From contig NZ_JAODIY010000009.1 in NCBI RefSeq assembly GCF_026586665.1, positions 310,001-374,000 on the forward strand: a DNA stretch of 64,000 nt, given 5' to 3'. This DNA is from Halovenus rubra. Its GTDB lineage: Archaea > Halobacteriota > Halobacteria > Halobacteriales > Haloarculaceae. The notes below the pieces were generated by a model. It was not told the DNA's origin and did not search any database. It saw only the letters and a program-made list of their open reading frames with translations. The position numbers and the translations under genes are program-made. Positions 34,265-42,453 of the stretch are shown in pieces (position 1 is the first letter of the stretch; each line of letters begins with the position of its first letter).

Positions 34265-35539
34265 TCAGGGTTCGCCGACAATAATCACGCCGTACATGCC
34301 GTCTTCCTCGTGTGGCTCCGAGACAAACTCATGGGTGCCTTCCTGTTCGAACGTAAACTCATGGACGTACCCTTCCTCTTTAGTTTCTGGAACGCCACCC
34401 CACTCTGCATCACTTGGCTGTTGGTTCGTGGGAACAATGTTGTGTCCGCTGGAGTTCCAGACGAACTTCACTGTTGTGCCGGGCTTGATTTCTGTGACCT
34501 CAGGAGAGAATCGGTTTTCTCCGTCAGGGCCAACCTCGATAGTAATCGATTCGGTTTCTTCCTCGCCTTTTTCAGTGTTGTTGTCTCCGACATCCCGGTC
34601 TGCCTCGACAAGGTAGTCGGCAATGTTACCCACCAGAACGTCGTTATCTGCACGTTGTGTATTCTCCGGGGTGAGGAAATCAGTGTCTCCGATAAGAGCC
34701 ACATTCTGATCACGGACGAGAACTGGCTTCTCGGTTTTCTCACGTGTTACGGACAGTTCGCTTCCCTCGATTGGGAGCATCGTCTCATCTTGGTTGCTCG
34801 CCTGAACGGGGGTTGCCGAAGGGAACACGACCCGCTCGACATCTTCTGTCAGCAACTCGGTCCCAGACGGTTCAGTGAAGATACGCTGATAGTTCAGGTC
34901 GTTTTCCGCGAGGTTGTAAACGTATCCCGGCTCGGTGAAGACGCCGAGGTTGCTATAGGTCTGAGAATGACCGGCACCGAATCCGAACTCTTGGGTCGGT
35001 TCGACGCCCATAACTATTCGTCCATTCTCTTCGACAAAAGTATCGATTGCGTTGAGGTCTTGGTCAGTGTACGTCGTGACACCGAGGCTGACAAGCCCCT
35101 GTGCACCCTCAAGGTTGCCCGTTAGCTGGGACCCATCGTCACCCGTCGGTGGAGCGATCTGGTCGACAGTTCCTTTCGCAAACGTGATTTGTCCGCCGCC
35201 AAACTGCCTGCCCTCCTGTGCGAGAACCGTAACTTCATGGCCGTTCTCGATAAGCGTGTTAACCAATGGTGCGATATCACGCTGTGTATAGGCCGCCCCA
35301 ACGTGGACAACAACCTTCTTTTGGAACGCAGTACTGTCCATTTCAACGCTTGCTTCTCCCGGTGAGCTGTCCGAAGCGACCCGTTCAGCGTCAAATTGTG
35401 GGTTCTCAACTTCGATGTGGTCTGGGCCGGTCGTACTTTCACCGTCATCGATAACAACGCTTGCGACGCCACCGACAGCAACAACCACAACGAAGACCGC
35501 AATAAACGACACAATCGCTGTTCGTGGTGCCTTACTCAT
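34265..35539 (-). CDS. Membrane-anchored DUF4350-like protein with cupredoxin domain lacking the copper Cys
   Basis: 424 aa. An N-terminal transmembrane helix (about 8-30) anchors it. Residues about 70-320 form a GATase-like/DUF4350-like alpha/beta domain (V-V-V-H-V-G-A-A-Y-T, V-T-V-L-A-Q-E-G, V-A-L-I-G-D-T-D-F-L). Residues about 335-424 are a plastocyanin/halocyanin-like domain with His366 (S-S-G-H-N), His410 and Met415. The copper Cys position is Ser407 (F-V-S-E-P-H where F/Y-x-C-x-P-H is expected; codon TCG), so a type 1 copper site should not form. The start overlaps the S49 protease stop in an ATGA. Confidence 0.75.
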   Translation of the reverse strand: MSKAPRTAIVSFIAVFVVVVAVGGVASVVIDDGESTTGPDHIEVENPQFDAERVASDSSPGEASVEMDSTAFQKKVVVHVGAAYTQRDIAPLVNTLIENGHEVTVLAQEGRQFGGGQITFAKGTVDQIAPPTGDDGSQLTGNLEGAQGLVSLGVTTYTDQDLNAIDTFVEENGRIVMGVEPTQEFGFGAGHSQTYSNLGVFTEPGYVYNLAENDLNYQRIFTEPSGTELLTEDVERVVFPSATPVQASNQDETMLPIEGSELSVTREKTEKPVLVRDQNVALIGDTDFLTPENTQRADNDVLVGNIADYLVEADRDVGDNNTEKGEEETESITIEVGPDGENRFSPEVTEIKPGTTVKFVWNSSGHNIVPTNQQPSDAEWGGVPETKEEGYVHEFTFEQEGTHEFVSEPHEEDGMYGVIIVGEP

Positions 35540-36579
35540 GAGTCGTCACCTCCGTTTTCTTCGACTGCCTTGGCAACCACTTCCTCAATATCCGGCGACG
35601 ATACCGTTTCGAGTTCCTCAAGGCGTGGTACTGCCGGGCGGTAAACCAGCGCGTGGTCAACCGGCTTAATATCAGCTATCGATGGGTCTTCATCGTAGAT
35701 TGCGACGATTCCCGAATCGGTCTGTGCGAAAATCGGAATACTCTGTGCGCCCCCGACCTCGCGCTCGGTAATTTGATACTCTTCGAGATCAGCCCTGCTG
35801 GCGGCATCTTCGATAGCATCATCGAGTGAGCCGATTTCGTCTGCGTATCCATTTTCGACACTCGTGACGCCCAAGAAGACTTTCGCCGTCGAGACTTCTT
35901 CGCGGCTGAGTTCGATCCGGTCACCGCGCTGTTCCATCACTGTCTCGATGAAGTTGTTTCCGAGTGCTTCTAGCTGTGCCCACTGCTGAATGGTGTTCGA
36001 ACCGCGCTTGTCCGGACCGCTTGGGCCCTGAACAGGTGGGGTTGGTTGTGGGGCACTCGCGGCAAGGCCAACACTCCCAATCTGGGATGACGGGAGCGCA
36101 TAGATGTCCTCGGCAGGCGTCATCATGTAGTACCCTGCGGAGGCACTCAGTCCCTGAACGCTCGCAAGAACAGGCATCTGCTTATTTGTTCGCTGTATCG
36201 AGAGATACATTCGTTCCGTGGGCGCAGGGGCACCACCGGGTGTGTTCATTTTCAGAACAACGGCGTCAATAGATTCGTTACCGCGAATCTCACGGAGTTC
36301 ATCTTCCAAGTTTTCACCAATTGGTTCCATTATTGGGCCCTCTATCGAGACAACAGCGACCGTCCCGTCTGCATCAGAAGCCGCTGAGCTACCAGCAACA
36401 CCAAACGCCAGCGATACAACGGCGACACCAGCAACGACCGCTGCGACCGCAGCCAGCAAGATTATCGCGTACCGCTGGCCGCTGGTAGTCTCGGAGGGAG
36501 TTCTCTGCCCAGTACTCGAAGAGCCGTTTACGCCTTCGCTACTCTCCGTAGCTGGACTGTCGGTTTCTTCGGAGCTCAT
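35536..36579 (-). CDS. Membrane S49-family peptidase (SppA-like)
   Basis: 347 aa. A disordered N-terminus is followed by one transmembrane helix (about 38-62), leaving the protease domain outside the cytoplasm or on the membrane surface. SppA/ClpP-fold motifs are V-A-V-V-S-I-E-G-P-I, V-L-K-M-N-T-P-G-G-A-P, and the nucleophile region S-V-Q-G-L-S-A-S-A-G-Y-Y-M; the Lys of the Ser-Lys dyad is probably in P-D-K-R-G-S. SppA cleaves signal peptides or membrane protein remnants. It is translationally coupled to the cupredoxin-like gene. A minus TATA (TATATATACGG, about 36603-36614) lies about 28 bases upstream. Confidence 0.85.
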   Translation of the reverse strand: MSSEETDSPATESSEGVNGSSSTGQRTPSETTSGQRYAIILLAAVAAVVAGVAVVSLAFGVAGSSAASDADGTVAVVSIEGPIMEPIGENLEDELREIRGNESIDAVVLKMNTPGGAPAPTERMYLSIQRTNKQMPVLASVQGLSASAGYYMMTPAEDIYALPSSQIGSVGLAASAPQPTPPVQGPSGPDKRGSNTIQQWAQLEALGNNFIETVMEQRGDRIELSREEVSTAKVFLGVTSVENGYADEIGSLDDAIEDAASRADLEEYQITEREVGGAQSIPIFAQTDSGIVAIYDEDPSIADIKPVDHALVYRPAVPRLEELETVSSPDIEEVVAKAVEENGGDDS

Positions 36580-36602
36580 TACATCGGTTGGTTTGACTGT
36601 AC

Positions 36603-36614
36603 CGTATATATATG
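36603..36614 (-). promoter_or_regulatory. Promoter of the S49 protease operon
   Basis: A TATATATA element on the minus strand, about 28 bases upstream of the ATG at 36579, implies a short or absent leader. Confidence 0.5.
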
Positions 36615-36701
36615 TTGATGGAGCGACTTTTTAGCTATTATTTATCGATCGTCTTGGGGGAGTCGAACCGTTTTTCAGTCGAACACCCTCACCTGAGGAG
36701 T

Positions 36702-37460
36702 ATGGAGGTACTCGTCGTCGGAGCCGGTTCAATGGGTCGATGGCTCGGACAGGTGTTTGTGGCGGATGTTGGTCCCTCATTGCCAGCCACAGCACGCGAC
36801 GAGTGCACTGTCACCTATTACGACCGCAGTAACGCAGCCGCAACGCAAGCCGCAAAAGCAACCGGCGGTCATACTGTAACATCGGTGACACAGGAGTATG
36901 ATGTGGTTGCAATAGCAGTACCAATATCAGCAGCCCCTACGGCTATCGCGTCCCACGCAGGAAACGCAACCTGTGCAGTTGTCGACGTGACAGGGACAAT
37001 GAAAAAGCCGGTCGAAGCGCTCAGGTCGAACGCCTCAGCGGTTGAACGGTGTAGTCTGCACCCACTCTTTGCCCCACCAAACGAGCCGGGGAACGTGCCT
37101 GTTGTCACCGACAAAGATGGACCAGTGACGACATTCATCCAGGAAACACTCGAAGCACGTGGTAACAACGTCTTCGAGACGACACCTGAAGAACACGATA
37201 GCGCGATGAAGACAGTACAGGCAAGCGCTCACGCAGCGATTATGGCGTACAGTCTTGCCGGTGAAAGCGTCCCTGACAGGTTCCAGACAGCCGTTTCAAA
37301 AGAGTTGTCAGCACTTGTCGAACAGGTCGGAGGCAACGAACCAAGCGTGTATGGCGAGATTCAGGCAGCCTTTGAGGGTGCAGAAGACGTAGCGGCAGCC
37401 GCAAACAAGCTCGCGGTGGCGAGTGAATCGGAGTTTGAGCAATTGTACGACAAAATCTAA
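36702..37460 (+). CDS. tyrA: Prephenate dehydrogenase
   Basis: 252 aa, haloarchaeal TyrA, which oxidatively decarboxylates prephenate to 4-hydroxyphenylpyruvate in tyrosine synthesis. The N-terminal NAD(P) site is V-L-V-V-G-A-G-S-M-G-R-W. V-V-D-V-T-G-T-M-K and the catalytic region S-L-H-P-L-F-A-P follow; the latter provides the conserved His. The C-terminal helices form the dimer domain. The start ATG 36702 is preceded by GAGGAG, so this gene uses a ribosome site. It is 11 bases upstream of the Rsm22-like gene. Confidence 0.88.
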   Translation: MEVLVVGAGSMGRWLGQVFVADVGPSLPATARDECTVTYYDRSNAAATQAAKATGGHTVTSVTQEYDVVAIAVPISAAPTAIASHAGNATCAVVDVTGTMKKPVEALRSNASAVERCSLHPLFAPPNEPGNVPVVTDKDGPVTTFIQETLEARGNNVFETTPEEHDSAMKTVQASAHAAIMAYSLAGESVPDRFQTAVSKELSALVEQVGGNEPSVYGEIQAAFEGAEDVAAAANKLAVASESEFEQLYDKI

Positions 37461-37471
37461 GAGACAGACCA

Positions 37472-39001
37472 ATGAACGAAACACAGCGCCAACAAGTGCG
37501 CGAGAACGCGAAGTATCTACGCGAGGTCCGGCCCATAGAGCCCGAAGAGATTAACGAATATATCGAAGGAACACCACATCCCGCCGCGGTAAGACAGGTG
37601 TTACAAGAGCAAGCCCCGGAGCTTGGAGTAATCGAACGAGAAGATGGGGCGTTTGAGCCGGTTGATGAAAGTCCAGTTTCCGTACGGTTTGACGGCGTCG
37701 ACGAACTTCCGGAACAACTCAGCCGGAAAGTTGAGAATCTGGTTATCGACCGGTTTGGGCCCGGCTGGCCGGATGGCGAGTCTGGTGAGCAACTCCGGCG
37801 GCTTATCCGAGATTTTAAAGAGCGGTATCTCGCCGGTGCAACAGTTACCTACGATGAAGAGACGGCAGTTGGGTACATGCTGTATCATCTGTCGGCCTAC
37901 TTCGCAGCAACGCAGTACGTTCTTGCTGACCTCCTCGAAGATAATCTCATTCCCGGACATCTTCGTGTCCTCGATGTGGGCGCGGGTGTTGGCGGGCCAG
38001 CCCTCGGGCTGGATGCGCTCTTACCGGGTGATGTCCTCGTCGAATACCACGCCGTGGAGCCAAGTGATGCGACGAGTGTTCTGACTGGCCTCCTCGAAAC
38101 AACAGGCCGGAACTTCCATCCCACTGTTCACGCTACTGAGATTGAAGCGTTTGACCCTGATGGTGCGGTCAAATCACCAGCCGACGAGAGCGGCGTGTTT
38201 GACCTTGTGCTGTTTGGGAACGTGCTCTCTGAACTAGATGACCCGGCGTCAGTCGTCAAGGAGAGTCTCGGGTGGCTCACGTCGGATGGAACAGCAATGG
38301 TTCTCGCCCCAGCAGACAAGAATACAGCGGGACAACTTCGAGAGGTTGAACGAACGGTCGAGCGCGAAGTTGGAGCGAGCGTCTACGCACCAGGGGTTCG
38401 TCTCTGGCAAGACGAACAGCCCGAGAGTGAATCGTGGTCGTTCCGTCGCGATAATGACTTGATTACACCGAGTTTCCAACGCCAGTTGGATGATGGCAAA
38501 CGCACAGTCGCCGAGCGGGAAGCTGTGACAAAAGGCTCCAGTAGCGAACAATCCAAAGCCACTGACCAGCACACAACGACTGACGGGAGAATCCAGCCGG
38601 CTGGCTCCGGAGAGTTCGTCAATGTGGATGTCCAGTACGCGTACTCTCTGTTGCGGCGAGACGGGCAAACGGCTGTCGATATTCGAGCGGACCGTTCCCG
38701 GGTAGCAAAACTCAAAGAAACAGAACGGCACGTCACTGACCGTGTGGACTGTCTCGTCCTCAAGTTGAGCCATGACCTGACGGAAGCAGGGAATCCGCTG
38801 TATCTCGTCGGCGATGGGAGTCAAAAGGTCGACCACTTCGCCGTCCTGACCAATGAGACGACCCTCAACAACGACATCGTGAGCGCGTCGTACGGCTCCC
38901 CACTCCTGATGGAGAATGTCCTTGTTCTCTGGAACGATGACGAACAGGCCTACAATCTGGTTATCGACGAAGAGACCATTATCGACCGGATACCTGAGTG
39001 A
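37472..39001 (+). CDS. Rsm22-like SAM-dependent methyltransferase
   Basis: 509 aa. The central methyltransferase fold has motif I V-L-D-V-G-A-G-V-G-G-P at about residues 169-180, V-E-P-S-D at the end of strand 2, and F-D-L-V-L-F-G-N-V-L-S-E-L, matching the small ribosomal subunit Rsm22 family (mitochondrial Rsm22/METTL17 relatives). A hydrophilic linker (about 345-385) precedes a C-terminal beta domain of unknown role. The four Cys of iron-sulfur-binding family members are not present here. The role in ribosome assembly is inferred from the family. Confidence 0.75.
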   Translation: MNETQRQQVRENAKYLREVRPIEPEEINEYIEGTPHPAAVRQVLQEQAPELGVIEREDGAFEPVDESPVSVRFDGVDELPEQLSRKVENLVIDRFGPGWPDGESGEQLRRLIRDFKERYLAGATVTYDEETAVGYMLYHLSAYFAATQYVLADLLEDNLIPGHLRVLDVGAGVGGPALGLDALLPGDVLVEYHAVEPSDATSVLTGLLETTGRNFHPTVHATEIEAFDPDGAVKSPADESGVFDLVLFGNVLSELDDPASVVKESLGWLTSDGTAMVLAPADKNTAGQLREVERTVEREVGASVYAPGVRLWQDEQPESESWSFRRDNDLITPSFQRQLDDGKRTVAEREAVTKGSSSEQSKATDQHTTTDGRIQPAGSGEFVNVDVQYAYSLLRRDGQTAVDIRADRSRVAKLKETERHVTDRVDCLVLKLSHDLTEAGNPLYLVGDGSQKVDHFAVLTNETTLNNDIVSASYGSPLLMENVLVLWNDDEQAYNLVIDEETIIDRIPE

Positions 39002-39004
39002 ACC

Positions 39005-39061
39005 GTTCTCTGTAAGGAATCACTGTCACTGAGACGCAGCGTCCGAAACAGAACAGAGAAC
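39005..39061. terminator. Inverted repeat after the Rsm22-like gene
   Basis: GTTCTCTGT (39005-39013) and ACAGAGAAC (39053-39061) are perfect 9-base inverted copies spaced by 39 bases, just after the stop codon. They may form a 3' end structure; there is no T-tract. Confidence 0.3.
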
Positions 39062-39153
39062 CGTCGACACACTACAGTTCATCGGTTGTACAACTCGGTG
39101 CAATACAATTGCTTAACAGCAGGTTTTTTGCACTCAGTTGGCCTACCCGTGAC

Positions 39154-39723
39154 ATGGACAAACTCAGCGAATCGTTGCTTGATGCGCCAATTATTGAGAA
39201 AGACGGCTACCACTATTTTGTACATCCGGTTAGCGACGGGGTGCCGATGCTCGAACCTGCACTCATGCGTGAGATTGTCGTCCGCATTGTTCGCAAAGCA
39301 GACCTCACGGACGTAGACAAGATTATCGCCCCTGAAGCAATGGGAATCCATATTTCGACGGCCGTCTCGCTTGCAACAGATATTCCCCTGGTCGTCGTTC
39401 GGAAACGCGAATACGGGCTTGAAGGTGAGGTCCCAATTTCGCAGGTGACGGGATACTCCGAAAACGAGATGTATATCAACCGTGTGTCAGACGGAGATCG
39501 CGTGCTGGTGTTAGACGACGTACTGTCGACAGGTGGAACGCTCTCGGCACTGCTCACCGCGCTTGAAGGACTGGGTGCTGAAGTTGCTGATACTGTTGCG
39601 GTCATCAAGAAAGTTGGGGGAGAGAACAAAGTCGAAGAGACCAGCTTCGACGTGAAGACACTGGTCAACGTTGATGTCATCGATGGTGAGGTCGTAATTG
39701 AGGATACGGAAGGGGATGGCTAA
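39154..39723 (+). CDS. hpt: Hypoxanthine/guanine phosphoribosyltransferase (HGPRTase-like)
   Basis: 189-aa type I phosphoribosyltransferase for purine salvage. The PRPP-binding motif [13 protein letters not shown] is clear, with an upstream hood [12 protein letters not shown] and [10 protein letters not shown]. The start M-D-K-L-S-E-S-L is the standard haloarchaeal N-terminus; an earlier ATG at 39109 adds 15 atypical residues. The stop TAA overlaps the ATG of the following small gene (TAATG), so they are translated together. Haloarchaeal copies are sometimes described as HGPRTase-like with undetermined base preference. Confidence 0.85.
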   Translation: MDKLSESLLDAPIIEKDGYHYFVHPVSDGVPMLEPALMREIVVRIVRKADLTDVDKIIAPEAMGIHISTAVSLATDIPLVVVRKREYGLEGEVPISQVTGYSENEMYINRVSDGDRVLVLDDVLSTGGTLSALLTALEGLGAEVADTVAVIKKVGGENKVEETSFDVKTLVNVDVIDGEVVIEDTEGDG

Positions 39724-39989
39724 TGGACGAAATCGAGCACTTGCTGTCATCACTACAGGACCATCTAGATGCCGCCGAGGCCAAATCACTCTCAGACGAC
39801 GCCGAGTCCGACGTTGAAAAAGCACAGTCTATCGCCTCAGATATCACAGCCGACGGTGTTGACCACGAGAAAATAGACACACTGCTTGAGATCCTCGAAG
39901 AAATTAAAACGACAGGAACCGGGAACAGCGAGGCTGATAGTCATATTGATGCAGCCAAACGAGCTGGCGAGCGCGTTCTCAAACGATAG
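39723..39989 (+). CDS. Small helical acidic protein, unknown function
   Basis: 88 aa, no Cys, nearly all helix-forming (I-E-H-L-L-S-S-L-Q-D-H-L-D-A-A-E-A and I-D-T-L-L-E-I-L-E-E-I), ending in a basic R-V-L-K-R. It starts inside the stop of hpt, which implies co-translation and perhaps a regulatory or assembly partner. The family is not recognised. Confidence 0.6.
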   Translation: MDEIEHLLSSLQDHLDAAEAKSLSDDAESDVEKAQSIASDITADGVDHEKIDTLLEILEEIKTTGTGNSEADSHIDAAKRAGERVLKR

Positions 39990-40167
39990 TCTTCTAGGCT
40001 TGGCTCTTGGGGTCAGTCAGTGAGTTGCTTGCTGTAAACGGCCATTCTCAGTGCTGGTCTGGCGAGAAATAACACGAGCCACCCATCAGGTATTTGCATG
40101 CTACGCGACTACATAGATGCATCCATGAGCACACTCATGGTTTCACATTCACCATTATCATCCTTCA

Positions 40168-40174
40168 CAGGAGG
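40168..40174 (+). promoter_or_regulatory. Strong Shine-Dalgarno site before dnaG
   Basis: AGGAGG lies about nine bases before the ATG at 40183. A full anti-16S match is unusual among the mostly leaderless genes here and fixes the dnaG start. Confidence 0.6.
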
Positions 40175-40182
40175 ATTTACCA

Positions 40183-41640
40183 ATGCAAACTTCAGCGAAA
40201 TACCTCATTCACGCTACGGTCAGAACGAGCGGGGTGGTCGAACGGAGTGATGTCGTCGGCGCTATCTTTGGCCAGACCGAAGGACTGCTCGGCGACGAAC
40301 TTGATCTCCGGGAGTTACAAGACTCCTCGAAGCTCGGCCGCATCGATGTCAGTATCGAATCGGAAGCTGGTCGCTCAGTCGGCTCCATTACGATAGGGAG
40401 TTGCCTCGAACGGGCTGAAACAGCTGTCCTTGGAGCCGCACTCGAAACTATCGACCGGGTCGGTCCCTGTCGAGCCGACTGTACTGTCACAGATATCGAA
40501 GACGCAAGGGCTGCAAAGCGCAGAGAACTGGTCGAGCGCGCGACCGAACTGCTCAACGAGCTCGAATCGGATACTGTGACAAGCGAAGAAATCACCGACG
40601 AGGTTCGCAGACAAGCTCGTGTCGAAGAGATAACCGAGTACAAGGGACTCCCTGCAGGACCTCGCGTTGAGGCGACTGACGCTGTTATTGTCGTCGAGGG
40701 GAGAGCAGATGTTCGGCGACTGCTCAAGTTTGGCGTCAGAAATGCAATCGCTGTCGAAGGGACAGACGTGCCACCGGAGATTGCAGAGCTAACCTTCGAG
40801 CGCAATGCGACAGCATATCTTGACGGGGACCGCGGCGGTGACCTCATACTTCGTGAGCTACAACAGGTTGCTGACATCGATTACGTCGCCTTTGCACCGA
40901 CTGACCAGTCAGTAGAAGACCTTGACAGAGCAGCAATCCTCTCGGGACTTCGGCGGAAAGTTCCGGCAGAGCAAGTAACTGACGGAGAGACTCCCAGAGA
41001 GGCGTTCAGCCCGGCAGAGACTATCGAAGCAGACGACAAAGCAGAGACAGACGAAAAGCCCGCAGAGGGCAGTGGTGACAACGCCAAACGACAGGTAACA
41101 GAGCAAGTACACGCGAGTCAGTCTGTTTCTCCGCCAGATAGCACAAGCGGCGACAGAGGCCCGAACCAATCAGCAGAGCAAGCTGACACCGGCACGGAGT
41201 CGACTCCCGGTTCGGTTGAGTCGACTGCCACAGAAGATGATGTCGAAAAAACACCAGAGAGTGACACCGCGGCTGCCACGCTACAAGAACACGCCTCAGA
41301 TGACGGGAATAGCGAACCCGAACAACCGAAGGAACCACCACAGACGCTGGCAAGCCATACAGAGGCAATCATCGGTAGCAGTCAGAAGACAGCCCGGTTT
41401 CTCGATTCGGAGTTCAACACGATAGCGGAAGCTGGTGCTGGCGAGGCCTTCGAGACGCTCAACCAACTCGACTCAGTCCCTTCGTCGATAGTTCTCGATG
41501 ACACGCTCACACAGCGGTTACTTGACCTAGGGGCACAGCTTGGGGTCAGACAGATAATTGCGACAGAGACAGACGAGTTTGTCAAACAGCCGACCGATAT
41601 CAGAGTGAGGACAGCAAGAGACCTCGAAGCCACCGCGTAG
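40183..41640 (+). CDS. dnaG: Archaeal DnaG-type primase / exosome subunit
   Basis: 485 aa. Archaeal DnaG has a TOPRIM domain and is both a primase-like protein and a core partner of the archaeal exosome (Rrp41/Rrp42/Csl4). The N-terminus has A-K-Y-L-I-H-A-T-V. The TOPRIM domain shows I-V-V-E-G-R-A-D-V (catalytic Glu) near residue 170 and Y-L-D-G-D-R-G-G-D (DxD) near 210. Residues about 270-385 are an acidic, Ser/Thr-rich linker, and the C-terminal domain (about 395-485) closes the protein. No exosome genes are adjacent. Confidence 0.95.
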   Translation: MQTSAKYLIHATVRTSGVVERSDVVGAIFGQTEGLLGDELDLRELQDSSKLGRIDVSIESEAGRSVGSITIGSCLERAETAVLGAALETIDRVGPCRADCTVTDIEDARAAKRRELVERATELLNELESDTVTSEEITDEVRRQARVEEITEYKGLPAGPRVEATDAVIVVEGRADVRRLLKFGVRNAIAVEGTDVPPEIAELTFERNATAYLDGDRGGDLILRELQQVADIDYVAFAPTDQSVEDLDRAAILSGLRRKVPAEQVTDGETPREAFSPAETIEADDKAETDEKPAEGSGDNAKRQVTEQVHASQSVSPPDSTSGDRGPNQSAEQADTGTESTPGSVESTATEDDVEKTPESDTAAATLQEHASDDGNSEPEQPKEPPQTLASHTEAIIGSSQKTARFLDSEFNTIAEAGAGEAFETLNQLDSVPSSIVLDDTLTQRLLDLGAQLGVRQIIATETDEFVKQPTDIRVRTARDLEATA

Positions 41641-41678
41641 TCCCGGAAGATAAGTACGAGCCAGCCGCCACTGTTTGT

Positions 41679-42452
41679 ATGAAGCTCACCTTTCTTGGCA
41701 CTGGAAGTGCGATGCCAACTGGCAACCGACTCCAGACTGGTCTGTTACTGGAGGCTGAGGACAAGTCGCTCCTTGTCGACTGTGGCAGCGGCGTTGTCCA
41801 CGGGCTTGCAGCGACTGAGCACGGATACGAAGATATCGACACTGTCCTGCTCACACACCATCACCTCGACCACCTTTCAGACTTGCTCGTGTTGATTAAA
41901 GCTCAATGGCTCGCAGGGAAGGAGTCTCTAGAGATTGTCGGGCCGCCAGAGACTGAGGAAGTTGTCTCCGGACTGCTTGCTGTCCATGACTATATGCAAG
42001 GGCGGCTGGACCTGACAGTACGTGAGATAGAACCCGAAGAAACTCCGATAACAGTTGAGGGATTCGAGATTCAGGCGATGTTGACCAGGCATTCGATGGA
42101 GTGTCTCGCCTATCGCTTCGAGCAAGATGCCGAGCCGGCGTTTGTATTTAGTGGTGATAGCGAGGCGTTCGAAGAGCTGGTTGAGTTTGCTGACGGTGCA
42201 GCATTGCTCGTCCACGACTGTTCGTTCCCCGACGAGGTTGATGTCTCAAATCATCCAACCCCATCACAGCTCGGGACAGTACTGGCAGATGCTGCTGCAG
42301 ATATCGGTCGAGTCTACCTGACACACCTGTATCCACACACCGAAGGGAACTATGAACAGATGCTAGAGTCGCTTGGAGACCATTACGACGGTGAGGTCCG
42401 GTTTGCACAGGATGGGATGACTGTCAACGTAAACGAACCCGAAAAACGCTGA
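41679..42452 (+). CDS. MBL-fold metallo-hydrolase (RNase Z-like)
   Basis: 257 aa, cytoplasmic zinc hydrolase of the RNase Z / phosphodiesterase type. Start M-K-L-T-F-L-G-T-G-S-A; zinc ligands in T-H-H-H-L-D-H-L (HxHxDH), His in T-R-H-S-M-E, Asp in F-S-G-D-S, and a C-terminal T-H-L-Y-P-H. It lacks the long exosite arm of true tRNase Z, so the substrate is uncertain. It ends one base before the stop of the convergent histidine kinase gene. Confidence 0.88.
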   Translation: MKLTFLGTGSAMPTGNRLQTGLLLEAEDKSLLVDCGSGVVHGLAATEHGYEDIDTVLLTHHHLDHLSDLLVLIKAQWLAGKESLEIVGPPETEEVVSGLLAVHDYMQGRLDLTVREIEPEETPITVEGFEIQAMLTRHSMECLAYRFEQDAEPAFVFSGDSEAFEELVEFADGAALLVHDCSFPDEVDVSNHPTPSQLGTVLADAAADIGRVYLTHLYPHTEGNYEQMLESLGDHYDGEVRFAQDGMTVNVNEPEKR

Positions 42453-42453
42453 G

